From assembly GCF_030814415.1 (NCBI RefSeq), contig NZ_JAUSVB010000002.1:806001-870000 (forward strand): a stretch of 64,000 nt of DNA. The letters are read 5' to 3'. A program made the position numbers and the translations under genes. Positions 7,774-16,010 of the stretch are shown piece after piece. Below the pieces are notes generated by a model. It did not search any database. It was not told the DNA's origin and saw only the letters and a list, made by a program, of their open reading frames with translations. How positions within the stretch are numbered: position 1 is the first letter of the stretch; each line of letters opens with the position of its first letter. This DNA is from Cellulomonas humilata. GTDB taxonomy: Bacteria; Actinomycetota; Actinomycetes; Actinomycetales; Cellulomonadaceae.

Positions 7774-9695
7774 GCCGTGCGCGGCGGACGAACGCTGATC
7801 GGGACGACCCGCGCGTCGTCGAGGGCGAGCGTCACCGGCCGAGCCTCGGTGATGTCGAGCTCACGCTCCCCGGCGGAGCCGTCGGACGCCGGCACCAGCT
7901 GGACGATGCGGCCATCGTCGGCGGTGGCGAGACGCGGGCGGACCAGGCCGGCGACCGCCGTCGCCGGGTCACCCAGCGACTCCGCCGACCGCACGGGGCA
8001 CGCCCAGGGCACGTCGACGGCGACGAGCCGCACGCCTGGCTTCTCCAGCCACGCCAGGATCAGGTCGGTCTCCTCCGGGTGCGCGGCCGTCGCGGGCGCC
8101 ACGGCCGGCTCGACCTGCTCGCCGGTGGCCTGCAGCGTGGCGATCGTCGGCCGGGGATCGGTGCGCCGGTCGACACGCGCAGTCCCCGCGAGGCGCCCGT
8201 AGCGTACGAGCACGATCTCCCACCCGCCGTCCTCGGCCCGGCGCGCCGCGACGAGCTCGGGGCAGGCGGCGAGCGGTGCGAACCTCTGCGCCCGCGCCGC
8301 GCCGCGCAGGAACCCGCCGAGCCGGTCGCGCACGGTCGCCGCCTCCTCGAACCGTTCCTGCGCCGCGAGCCAGGCGATCCGGTCGGCGTGGGCTTCGACC
8401 ACCGGTGCCGCGTCCGCCACCATCGCGTGCCGGACGCGGTCGACCAGGTCCGCGTAGTCGAGCGCACTCTGGTGGCCGGTGCAGGGCGCCCCGCACTTGC
8501 CGAGCCCGGCGAGCACGCACGACGAGGAGCCCGTCGGAGCCACCAGAGGGAGCCGACGGGTGCACTGGCGGATCGGGAAGCTCTCGTGCAGGGCCTCGAC
8601 GGCAAGCTGCGCGGTGGTCGCCGAGGAGAACGGGCCGATGTAGGTGGCGCCGTCCTCGTCCTTGACCTCACGGACGACGGACAGGCGCGGGTACGGCTCG
8701 GAGGTGAGTCGGACCCACGGCATGCGCTCGGGGAACCGGGAGCGCCGGTTGTACCGGGGGGAGTGGGCGGCGATGAGCCGCAGCTCCCGGATGCGCGCCT
8801 CGAGCGGTGTGGCACACGGGACGGGGTCGACGCGGTGGGCGACGCGGACCATCTCGATCATCCGGCTGCGTTTCTCGGCGGACGTGAAGTACGACCGGAC
8901 GCGCTGGCGCAGGGACGTGGTGGACGTCCCGACGTACAGGACCTCGTCGCCGGGCCCGCGGAACAGGTAGACGCCAGGGCTGTCGGGCAGACCGTCGGCC
9001 AGCGTGCGCTTGCGCCGCACGTCCTGCGGGACGGGGTCCGTCGCGGTGGCGAGGTCCTCCAGGTGGGTGACGCCGAGCGGCGCGAGCCGCGACAGGAGGG
9101 CGTGCAGCACGTCCACGGTCGCCTGCGCGTCCGACAGCGCGCGGTGGTTGGGCGTCACGGTGGCGTGGAACAGGTTGGCGAGGGACGAGAGCTTGTGGTT
9201 CGGCGCTTCGTCGCGGGTGACGACACGTCGGGCGAGCCGCACCGTGTCCACCACCTGGTTGCCGGGCCACGCATGGCCGGTCCGTGCCGCGGCGGCCTTG
9301 AGGAAGCCGATGTCGAACGGGGCGTTGTGCGCCACGAGCACTGCTCCGCGGGAGAACTCGAGGAAGCTGGGGAGCACCTGCTCGATCGGCGGGGCGCCGA
9401 TGAGCATGGTGGTGGTGATGCCGGTCAGCACCTGGATGAAGGGCGGAACCGGGCCACCGGGGTCCACGAGCGTCTGGAACTCGCCGAGGACCTGACCGCC
9501 GCGCACCTTGACCGCCCCGATCTCGGTGATCGCGCAGTCCGCAGGGGTTCCCCCGGTGGTCTCGAGGTCGACGACGACGAACGTGACGTCCGACAACGGC
9601 GTCCCCACGTCCTCCAGGCTGAGCTGGACCGGGCGCCCGGCAGGGTCGGGGGTGGCGTCCGCCCAGACGGGGCGCAGGCGGCGGACGGTCGACAT
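7770..9695 (-). CDS. DEDDh exonuclease fused to a GIY-YIG/UvrC-like region
   Basis: 641 aa, start at MSTVRRLRPVW. The N-terminal third is a DnaQ-type 3'-5' exonuclease: VVVDLETTGG (Exo I), HNAPFDIGF (Exo II) and NHRALSDAQAT (Exo III with the DEDDh His). From about residue 235 a GIY-YIG nuclease domain follows (SPGVYLF and VLYVGTSTTSLRQRV), then a UvrC-like part with four Cys (RQC ... SSC ... GKCGAPC) spaced C-x14-C-x7-C-x3-C, close to the UvrC iron-sulfur spacing. It corresponds to M. tuberculosis Rv2191, also beside trpD. A DNA repair role is inferred; substrates are unknown. Confidence 0.92.
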   Translation of the reverse strand: MSTVRRLRPVWADATPDPAGRPVQLSLEDVGTPLSDVTFVVVDLETTGGTPADCAITEIGAVKVRGGQVLGEFQTLVDPGGPVPPFIQVLTGITTTMLIGAPPIEQVLPSFLEFSRGAVLVAHNAPFDIGFLKAAAARTGHAWPGNQVVDTVRLARRVVTRDEAPNHKLSSLANLFHATVTPNHRALSDAQATVDVLHALLSRLAPLGVTHLEDLATATDPVPQDVRRKRTLADGLPDSPGVYLFRGPGDEVLYVGTSTTSLRQRVRSYFTSAEKRSRMIEMVRVAHRVDPVPCATPLEARIRELRLIAAHSPRYNRRSRFPERMPWVRLTSEPYPRLSVVREVKDEDGATYIGPFSSATTAQLAVEALHESFPIRQCTRRLPLVAPTGSSSCVLAGLGKCGAPCTGHQSALDYADLVDRVRHAMVADAAPVVEAHADRIAWLAAQERFEEAATVRDRLGGFLRGAARAQRFAPLAACPELVAARRAEDGGWEIVLVRYGRLAGTARVDRRTDPRPTIATLQATGEQVEPAVAPATAAHPEETDLILAWLEKPGVRLVAVDVPWACPVRSAESLGDPATAVAGLVRPRLATADDGRIVQLVPASDGSAGERELDITEARPVTLALDDARVVPISVRPPRTA

Positions 9696-9702
9696 GGTGC
9701 GG

Positions 9703-9708
9703 ACGCTA
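9703..9708 (-). promoter_or_regulatory. -10 element of the DEDDh/GIY-YIG gene
   Basis: TAGCGT on the minus strand ends 7 nt before the ATG, and no Shine-Dalgarno is visible. This is the spacing expected if transcription starts at the start codon (leaderless). Confidence 0.55.
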
Positions 9709-9789
9709 CCCACGGCCACCGACACGTCCGGGATCCGCACGCGGTGCGTCGCGGGTCTGCGCGGGCTCCCCTCCGCGGTGGCAGGTCGA

Positions 9790-9795
9790 TAGTTT
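9790..9795 (+). promoter_or_regulatory. -10 element of the LysR gene
   Basis: TAGTTT is followed by 6 nt and then the ATG, consistent with a leaderless transcript. Confidence 0.55.
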
Positions 9796-9801
9796 CGACG
9801 G

Positions 9802-10767
9802 ATGGAGCTCGAGCTGCGTCACCTGCGCCTGATCGTCACCGTCGCGGAGCAGGGGTCGGTGACGCGCGCGGCCACCGCGCTCGGGCTCACGCAGCCGGCC
9901 CTGACCGCGCAGCTCAACCGGATCGACCGGACGTTCGGGGCCGCGGTGTTCACGCGTGACCAGCGCGGGGCGCGGCCGACTGCGCTGGGCGAGTTCGTCC
10001 TCGGACGGGCCAAGGTCCTGCTCCCGGCGATGGCGGCCCTGGTCGAGGACGCGCACCGGATCGTGGCGGGAAGAGAGCTGGGCACGCGGTCCGTGCGGAT
10101 GGGCACCGCGAGCACGGCGCTCGGCGGTCTCTTCGTGAACCGGCTGATCTCGGAGCTCGACGTGGAGGTGACGAGCGTGACGCTCCCCGACGTCGACGGG
10201 GTCACCGACCAGCTGGCGTCCGGGGCGCTCGACGTCGCGCTCGTCGGCCTGTGCGGGAACTCCGAGCCGCCCGCGGCCGACGGTGTCCGGTGGTCGCGGG
10301 TGAGCACCGACCCGGTGTTCCTCCTGGTGCCCGACGACCACCCCCTCGCCCCGCAGCCCGTGGTCACCCTGGGCGACCTCGCGGACGCGGAGTGGTTCGG
10401 GGTGACCGGCGCCGGATGCTTCCAGCGCTGCTTCGTCACCGCCTGTGCGCGGGCAGGGTTCACACCGGTCAAGGTGAGCGAGGCTGACCGGGCGGCGTGC
10501 GTCGACCTGGTGCGTGCCGGGCACGGCGTGGCGCTGGTGCAGCCCACGTTCCCGGACACGCCCGGTGTCTCCGTGGTCCCGCTCGCGGGCGCTCCGCTCC
10601 AGTGGGCGCACCACGTCGGGTGGCACGAGGAGAGCGCGACGCTGCCGGTCGAGGGCATCATCGACGCCGCCATGAGCGCGCATGCCGAAGCGGTGAGCCG
10701 GAGCAGCCCTCGTTTCGTCGACTGGTTGGCCCCGGGGCATAACGGCGGTGCTATGCCCCGCGAGTGA
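9802..10767 (+). CDS. LysR-family transcriptional regulator
   Basis: 321 aa. An N-terminal winged helix-turn-helix covers about residues 1-62 (ELRHLRLIVTVAEQGSVTRAA, then LGLTQPALTAQLNRIDRTFG). A periplasmic-binding-like effector domain follows, with DVALVGL and LVPDDHPLA typical of the second half. Its effector is unknown. It ends about 75 bp before the start of the co-directional secreted protease, which it may regulate. Both genes interrupt gene order otherwise conserved in actinobacteria, so they look like a joint insertion. The small residues at 230-240 (GAGCFQRCF) add two Cys. Confidence 0.9.
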   Translation: MELELRHLRLIVTVAEQGSVTRAATALGLTQPALTAQLNRIDRTFGAAVFTRDQRGARPTALGEFVLGRAKVLLPAMAALVEDAHRIVAGRELGTRSVRMGTASTALGGLFVNRLISELDVEVTSVTLPDVDGVTDQLASGALDVALVGLCGNSEPPAADGVRWSRVSTDPVFLLVPDDHPLAPQPVVTLGDLADAEWFGVTGAGCFQRCFVTACARAGFTPVKVSEADRAACVDLVRAGHGVALVQPTFPDTPGVSVVPLAGAPLQWAHHVGWHEESATLPVEGIIDAAMSAHAEAVSRSSPRFVDWLAPGHNGGAMPRE

Positions 10768-10771
10768 TCTG

Positions 10772-10802
10772 TTGCTCGACACCTGTCATCCCTAGTGTGA
10801 CA
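10772..10802 (+). promoter_or_regulatory. Putative promoter/operator of the secreted protease gene
   Basis: TTGCTC (10772-10777) and TAGTGT (10793-10798) resemble -35 and -10 elements with a short 15-nt spacer. An inverted repeat TGTCA (10784-10788) / TGACA (10798-10802) spans the -10. The palindrome could bind a regulator, for example the adjacent LysR protein. Predicted by eye only. Confidence 0.4.
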
Positions 10803-10844
10803 AGCGGCCTACCCGGCCGATGTGACGACGGAGGGACGACAGAC

Positions 10845-12338
10845 ATGACGCGACACACCTGGAGAGGGGCGATGACGGCCTGTGCGGCCGGCGCGCTCCT
10901 CGTCGGACCGCTGGCGGTCGGATCGACTGCCGCAGCATCCGACCCCGGATCCACGAGCCCCCACGAGCTCGGCATCGAGCAGAAGGTCGACCCCGGCATC
11001 GCCCGAGCGCTGGAGCGCGACCTCGGGATCAGCCGGGGCGACGCAGCAGCACGCCTGACCTTCCAGGCGCGAGCGGCAGGCATCGAGGACGCCCTCGAGC
11101 GCCGGCTCGGCGCCTCGTTCGCGGGAGCGTGGGTCGATCCCACGGCGAACGTGCTGTACGTCGGCGTGGCCGACCAGGGAGCCGCTGCCGCGGTCCAGGC
11201 GGCCGGCGCGAAGGCGGTCGTCGTCGACGACACGCTCGCCGAGCTGGAGGGCTGGCAGGCGTCGCTCGACGCGGCGACCCCGGCCGCGGCCGACCAGGTC
11301 CCCAGCTGGTACGTGGATGTCGTCACCAACTCCGTCGTCGTCTCGGTGCGTCCCGGCGGCGAGGCCACCGCCCAGGCTCTGATCGAACGTGCGGGCGTCC
11401 CGGCCGGGTCGGTGTCGTTCGAGGCCACGGAGGAGGCGCCCCAGACCTACATCGACATCGTCGGCGGGAACGCCTACTACATCGGCAGCGGCTCACGGTG
11501 CTCGGTCGGCTTCGCGGTGACCGGCGGCTTCGTGACGGCCGGCCACTGCGGGAGGTCGGGTGCGACGACGACGTCGCCGAGCGGGACGTTCGCGGGGTCG
11601 AGCTTCCCCGGAAACGACTACGCGTGGGTCCGCGCAGCCTCGGGCAACACCCCCGTCGGCGCCGTGAACCGCTACGACGGCTCCCGGGTCACGGTGGCCG
11701 GGTCGACCGACGCGGCCGTCGGCGCCTCGGTCTGCCGGTCCGGCTCGACGACGGGCTGGCACTGCGGGACGATCCAGGCCCGCGGCGCGAGCGTCACCTA
11801 CTCGCAGGGCACCGTCAGCGGGCTGATCCGCACGAACGTGTGCGCGGAACCCGGTGACTCGGGAGGCTCGCTGATCGCGGGCACCCAGGCGCAGGGCGTG
11901 ACCTCCGGTGGGTCCGGCAACTGCTCCTCGGGCGGCACCACGTACTTCCAGCCGGTCAACGAGATCCTCTCCGCCTACGGCCTCACGCTGACCACCGGAG
12001 GCGGCACCACGCCGCCCCCGACCACGGCGTGCACGGGCTACGCCGCCAGCTACCAGGGCTCGCTCAGCTCCGGGGCAGCCGTCGCCCAGCCGTCCGGCGG
12101 GTCCGTGACCGTGACTCGCAGCGGCACCTTCCGGCTCTGCCTCGCAGGTCCGTCAGGCGCCGACTTCGATCTCTACCTCCAGAAGCGCAGCGGGACGACG
12201 TGGTCGACCGTCGGGCAGGGCACGACCTCGTCGAACAACGAGGCGTTCACCTACAACGGCACGGCCGGCACCTACCGGTACGTCGTGCTCGCGTACTCCG
12301 GTTCCGGTTCCTACGTCCTGGGCGCGACCACGCCCTGA
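10845..12338 (+). CDS. Secreted S1E serine protease with propeptide and C-terminal PPC-like domain
   Basis: 497 aa, ATG at 10845 after GGAGGG. It has a signal peptide (TACAAGALLVGPLAVG then AAAS), an alpha-lytic-protease-type propeptide of about 160 residues, and a chymotrypsin-fold catalytic domain beginning near YIDIVGGNAYYIG. Triad: His in TAGHCGRSG, Asp in GNDYAWV, Ser in EPGDSGGSL. A threonine/proline linker (about 386-398) leads to a C-terminal domain with the look of a bacterial pre-peptidase C-terminal domain. The catalytic part closely resembles the known Cellulomonas alkaline serine protease. It likely degrades extracellular protein. Confidence 0.95.
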   Translation: MTRHTWRGAMTACAAGALLVGPLAVGSTAAASDPGSTSPHELGIEQKVDPGIARALERDLGISRGDAAARLTFQARAAGIEDALERRLGASFAGAWVDPTANVLYVGVADQGAAAAVQAAGAKAVVVDDTLAELEGWQASLDAATPAAADQVPSWYVDVVTNSVVVSVRPGGEATAQALIERAGVPAGSVSFEATEEAPQTYIDIVGGNAYYIGSGSRCSVGFAVTGGFVTAGHCGRSGATTTSPSGTFAGSSFPGNDYAWVRAASGNTPVGAVNRYDGSRVTVAGSTDAAVGASVCRSGSTTGWHCGTIQARGASVTYSQGTVSGLIRTNVCAEPGDSGGSLIAGTQAQGVTSGGSGNCSSGGTTYFQPVNEILSAYGLTLTTGGGTTPPPTTACTGYAASYQGSLSSGAAVAQPSGGSVTVTRSGTFRLCLAGPSGADFDLYLQKRSGTTWSTVGQGTTSSNNEAFTYNGTAGTYRYVVLAYSGSGSYVLGATTP

Positions 12339-12353
12339 CGCCGGACGGCACGC

Positions 12354-12394
12354 GCGGCCCGACGCTCACCCTGGCGGGGTGGGTGTCGGGCCGC
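12354..12394 (+). terminator. Terminator of the protease gene
   Basis: Long inverted repeat (12354-12371 with 12377-12394): a 10-bp outer stem GCGGCCCGAC, a 3-bp internal mismatch and a 5-bp inner stem. It lies 16 bp after the protease stop. Confidence 0.7.
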
Positions 12395-12413
12395 GTCTCG
12401 TCGCGTCGCGACC

Positions 12414-12419
12414 TAGGGT
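12414..12419 (+). promoter_or_regulatory. -10 element of the NYN gene
   Basis: TAGGGT, then 7 nt, then ATG: leaderless-type spacing. Confidence 0.5.
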
Positions 12420-12426
12420 GCTGGGC

Positions 12427-13716
12427 ATGGGTCTTGACGCGGGGACCGGCGACGAGGCGGGGGACGTGCCGGCGGCGCTGCGGACGGCGCTCGTGCAGGT
12501 CGCAGCGGACGTCCTCGGTGCCGCCGAACCCGTCGACGTGCCCCCGTCGCTGCGGGCCGTCCACAGGTTCGCCCCCCGACGTCGCGCGACAGCGGGCGCC
12601 GGGCCGCTCTGGCAGGCCCTGCAGGACGACGCCTTCCGGGCCAAGGTGGCTCGCGTATGGGCGCAGTCGCACGCGGAGCTCGCTGCCTCCGTCGCGCCCG
12701 ACGCGTCCGCGCCCGTCCCACCGTCCGTGCAGGCAGCCGTCGGCGCCTGGCTCCTCGGGACCGCTCGGTGGCGCGAGCTGCTGCCCCCGGACGAGGTGGG
12801 CGAGGGGGCCGGAACCGCGCAGGTGCAGGCGCGGCTCGAACGTGCCCAGAGCGACGCGGAACGGCTCCGGTCGGACGCCGTCGCCGCACGAGAGGAGGCG
12901 CGAGCAGCGCAGGACCAGCTGGGGGCACTGCAGCGCGAGCTGCGGCGGCTGCGGTCGGACGCGGACCGCGCCCGCAGCGAGGGTCGGCGTGCGGCCGAGG
13001 ACGCCCGAGCGTCGCTCGACGCGGCCGAGCTCGCGCGGTCGCGCGCCGAGGAGGACCTGCGACTGGCGCACGACGAGCGGAAGTCCGCGCACGCCGAACG
13101 GACCGCCGCGCGGGCTGAGCTGCGTGCTGCCCGCAAGCTCGCCGACGTCCGCGTGCGCCTGCTGCTCGACACCATCGTCGACGCCGCGAGCGGCCTGCGG
13201 TCCGAGCTGGCACTGCCGCCCGTCGCGGACCTGCCCGCCGACCTCGTCAGCCCGCCGACGGAGCGCGTCGCGGCGCGCCTCGGGTCGCGTGGGCGCTCGG
13301 TGGACGACCCGGCTCTCCTCGACGAGCTGCTGCGCCAGCCCTGGGCTCACCTGGTGGTGGACGGCTACAACGTCTCCAAGACCGGGTACGGGGAGCTGTC
13401 GCTGGCGGAGCAGCGTCGCCGCCTCGTCGACGGGCTCGCCGTGGTCGCGGCCCGCACCGGGGCCGAGGTGACGTGCTGCTTCGACGGGCAGGAGGGTCAG
13501 CAGCACCCGCCCGGCGGGTACGCGCGGGGGGTCCGGGTCCTGTTCGCCGTCGGGGAGATCGCCGACGACCTCATCCGCCGGCTCGTCGACGCGGAGCCGC
13601 CGGGGCGCGTGCTCGTCGTCGTCACCAGCGACCGGGAGGTTGCCCGGGACGTCGAGCAAGGGGGCGCGTGGGTGGTGCCGTCGAGCACGCTGGTCGCCCG
13701 GCTGCAGCGCCTCTGA
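12427..13716 (+). CDS. NYN-domain (YacP/Rae1-type) protein with long coiled coil
   Basis: 429 aa. Residues about 135-245 are an almost uninterrupted Arg/Ala/Glu-rich coiled coil (LERAQSDAERLRSDAVAARE). The C-terminal third is a PIN-like NYN nuclease domain: VVDGYNVSKTG, CCFDGQEG, IADDLIRRLVD and VTSDREVARDV supply the conserved acidic residues. Rae1/YacP relatives cut mRNA on the ribosome, so an RNA nuclease role is likely but unproven. The N-terminal 120 residues are an alpha-helical region of unknown role. The start is set at the internal ATG because of the adjacent -10 element. Confidence 0.88.
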   Translation: MGLDAGTGDEAGDVPAALRTALVQVAADVLGAAEPVDVPPSLRAVHRFAPRRRATAGAGPLWQALQDDAFRAKVARVWAQSHAELAASVAPDASAPVPPSVQAAVGAWLLGTARWRELLPPDEVGEGAGTAQVQARLERAQSDAERLRSDAVAAREEARAAQDQLGALQRELRRLRSDADRARSEGRRAAEDARASLDAAELARSRAEEDLRLAHDERKSAHAERTAARAELRAARKLADVRVRLLLDTIVDAASGLRSELALPPVADLPADLVSPPTERVAARLGSRGRSVDDPALLDELLRQPWAHLVVDGYNVSKTGYGELSLAEQRRRLVDGLAVVAARTGAEVTCCFDGQEGQQHPPGGYARGVRVLFAVGEIADDLIRRLVDAEPPGRVLVVVTSDREVARDVEQGGAWVVPSSTLVARLQRL

Positions 13717-13738
13717 GGCCCGTGTCGGTGGTCGTGGT

Positions 13739-13744
13739 TAGCGT
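13739..13744 (+). promoter_or_regulatory. -10 element of the CxxC miniprotein gene
   Basis: TAGCGT, 7 nt, ATG; no Shine-Dalgarno. Leaderless-type spacing. Confidence 0.55.
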
Positions 13745-13751
13745 CCGACGC

Positions 13752-13982
13752 ATGATCATCGACTGCGACACCTGCACGGCGCCCGCCTCCGCGTGCGCGG
13801 ACTGCGTCGTGACGTTCCTGACCATCCCCGTGCGAGCCGCACCGGCTGTCCCCGTGACCGCCGGTGCCGAGCCGGGCACAGCCGCAGGGGCGGTCGAGCT
13901 CGATGCCGCGGAGCAGCACGCCATCGGCGTGCTCGCGGCGTCGGGTCTCGTCCCGCCCCTGCGTCTGGTGCGTGCGGTGTGA
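13752..13982 (+). CDS. Small conserved CxxC protein
   Basis: 76 aa, MIIDCDTCTAPASACADC at the start, giving four Cys in two CxxC-like pairs, then an Ala/Pro-rich middle and a C-terminal helix (ELDAAEQHAIGVLAASGL) ending PPLRLVRAV. The Cys cluster suggests metal binding. Small proteins of this type occur in many actinobacteria, but I know no function. It is convergent with the acyl-CoA ligase, with 4 bp between stops. Confidence 0.75.
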   Translation: MIIDCDTCTAPASACADCVVTFLTIPVRAAPAVPVTAGAEPGTAAGAVELDAAEQHAIGVLAASGLVPPLRLVRAV

Positions 13983-13986
13983 GCCG

Positions 13987-15801
13987 TCAGTCCTGCGCTG
14001 GGCCGTCGTAGAGCGCGTCGACCTCGCCCGCGTAGTCCTTCAGCACCTCGTTGCGACGGATGCTGAGCTTCGGCGTGAGGTAGCCGTTGGCGATGGTGAG
14101 GTCCGTGTCGAGGATCCGGTACTTGCGCACCGACTCGGCACGGGACACGGCCTTGTTCGCCTTCTCCACGGCCTTGTCGAGCGACGCCAGGACGTCGGCG
14201 TCCTTGCTCGCCTCCGCCAGGGTCATCTCCGGCTTCCCGTGCGCGGCGAGCCAGCCCGGCACACCGTCGGGGTCGAGCGTGATGAGCGCACCGATGAAGG
14301 GGCGCTGGTCGCCGACCACGACCACCTGGCTGACCAGGGGGTGCGCGCGGATGCGGTCCTCGAGCACCGCCGGCGCGACGTTCTTGCCGCCGGCCGTGAC
14401 GATGATCTCCTTCTTGCGTCCCGTGATCCGCAGGTAGCCGTCGTCGTCGAGGGACCCGAGGTCACCGGTCCGGAACCACCCGTCGTGGACGGCCTCCGCG
14501 GTCGCCGCGTCGTTGTTGTGGTAGCCGCGGAACACCTGGACGCCCTGGAGCTCGATCTCGCCGTCGGCGGCGATCCGGACCCCGCTGCCGGGCAGGGGGA
14601 GCCCGACCGTGCCGATCTTGGTGCCTCGGCCGGGCCGGTTGACCGTCGCCGGTGCCGTAGTCTCGGTGAGGCCGTAGCCCTCGAGGACGTTCAGGCCAAG
14701 GCCACGGTAGAAGTGACCCAGACGCTCACCGAGGGGGGCGCCGCCCGAGACGGCCCAGCGCGCCTGACCGCCCAGCGCGTTGCGCAGCTTGTGCAGCACG
14801 AGGACGTCCGCCACCTTGTGCTGGAGGCGGAGCCACGGGCTGGGCCCGCGCGGGTTGTCGAGCGCGCGCGAGTACACGATCGAGGTCTTGGCGGCCCGCT
14901 GGAAGATCGACCCCTTGCCGGCCGCAGCAGCCTTCTGCTCGGCCGAGTTGTAGACCTTCTCGAACACGCGGGGGACCGCGAGGATGAACGTCGGCCGGAA
15001 GGTGCCGAGGTCCTCGATCAGCGTCACGGTGCTGGGGCTGTGCCCGAGGACCGCGCCGGCGGGGATGCACAGCACCTCGATGAACCGCGCGAAGACGTGC
15101 GCGAGGGGCATGAAGAGCAGGGTGCGTGCGCCGGGCTCGCTGAACACCTCGTGCAGGTCGGCGACGGCGTTCACCGTCAGCTCGTAGAAGTTGCCGTGCG
15201 TGAGCTCGACGCCCTTGGGCCGACCGGTGGTGCCCGACGTGTAGATGATCGTCGCGACGTCGGTCAGCGACGACAGCGCACGGCGGCGGACGATCTCGTC
15301 GTCGCTCACCCCGCTGCCGGCGGTGACCAGCGCGTCGATGGCGCCGTCGTCGATGACGAGCAGCTCGCGCAGGTGCGGCGTGTCCGCGCGGACCTCGTCG
15401 ACGACTGCCGCGTGCGCGGCGGACTCGACGACCAGCACCGAGACGTCCGCGTCGGTCAGGATCCACAGGACCTGCTCGGCGGACGACGTCTCGTAGAGCG
15501 GGACCGGCACGGCGCCGGCGGCCCAGGTGGCCCAGTCGAGCAGCGACCACTCGTAGCGGGTCCGGGACATGATGCCGACGCGGTCGCCCGGCTGGACGCC
15601 ACGTGCGACCAGGCCCTTGGCGACGGCCACGACCTCGGCGTCGAACTCCCGCGCGGTCAGGGGGATCCAGGGGCCGTCCTGCTGCGACTTGTGCTCGACG
15701 AGCACTCCGTCGGGCGTGCGGCTGACGCGCTCGGCGAACAGGTCGTTGAGGTTCTTCGAGGGGTCGACCTCGACGCGCAACGGAAGGTGGAACTCGTCCA
15801 T
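13987..15801 (-). CDS. Long-chain fatty-acid--CoA ligase (FadD15-like)
   Basis: 604 aa. ANL-family AMP-forming ligase that activates fatty acids to acyl-CoA through an acyl-adenylate. Motifs: P-loop IIYTSGTTGRPKGVELTH, LEGYGLTETTAP, GWFRTGDLGSLDDDGYLRITGRKKEII with the conserved Asp and the hinge, and a C-terminal Lys in NGYLTPKLSIRR. Start MDEFHLPLRVEVD is preceded by GGAG. It is equivalent in position to Mtb fadD15 (Rv2187) in the same neighbourhood. It could supply acyl-CoA for lipid synthesis together with the nearby PlsC. Confidence 0.93.
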   Translation of the reverse strand: MDEFHLPLRVEVDPSKNLNDLFAERVSRTPDGVLVEHKSQQDGPWIPLTAREFDAEVVAVAKGLVARGVQPGDRVGIMSRTRYEWSLLDWATWAAGAVPVPLYETSSAEQVLWILTDADVSVLVVESAAHAAVVDEVRADTPHLRELLVIDDGAIDALVTAGSGVSDDEIVRRRALSSLTDVATIIYTSGTTGRPKGVELTHGNFYELTVNAVADLHEVFSEPGARTLLFMPLAHVFARFIEVLCIPAGAVLGHSPSTVTLIEDLGTFRPTFILAVPRVFEKVYNSAEQKAAAAGKGSIFQRAAKTSIVYSRALDNPRGPSPWLRLQHKVADVLVLHKLRNALGGQARWAVSGGAPLGERLGHFYRGLGLNVLEGYGLTETTAPATVNRPGRGTKIGTVGLPLPGSGVRIAADGEIELQGVQVFRGYHNNDAATAEAVHDGWFRTGDLGSLDDDGYLRITGRKKEIIVTAGGKNVAPAVLEDRIRAHPLVSQVVVVGDQRPFIGALITLDPDGVPGWLAAHGKPEMTLAEASKDADVLASLDKAVEKANKAVSRAESVRKYRILDTDLTIANGYLTPKLSIRRNEVLKDYAGEVDALYDGPAQD

Positions 15802-15945
15802 GCTGGCTCCAGTGACAGAGGGGCGAAGTGTGCCCTGAGGATACGGGACGTGCGGCCCGACGCCGGGAGCACCCGAATGGGTACGCTCTGCGGCGGACAG
15901 GTGGCGGCGTCGCCGGGCATGTGAGCCCGGGGCCGCGCAGGCGGA

Positions 15946-15951
15946 TAGCGT
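15946..15951 (+). promoter_or_regulatory. -10 element of the ROK kinase gene
   Basis: TAGCGT about 60 nt before the ATG. The leader then carries a TAGGAGC Shine-Dalgarno, so this gene is probably leadered. Confidence 0.45.
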
Positions 15952-16010
15952 GGGAGCCCGCACCGAACGGTAGCGAGCACGGGTACGAGCGCGTAGGAGC
16001 ACACACGAAC

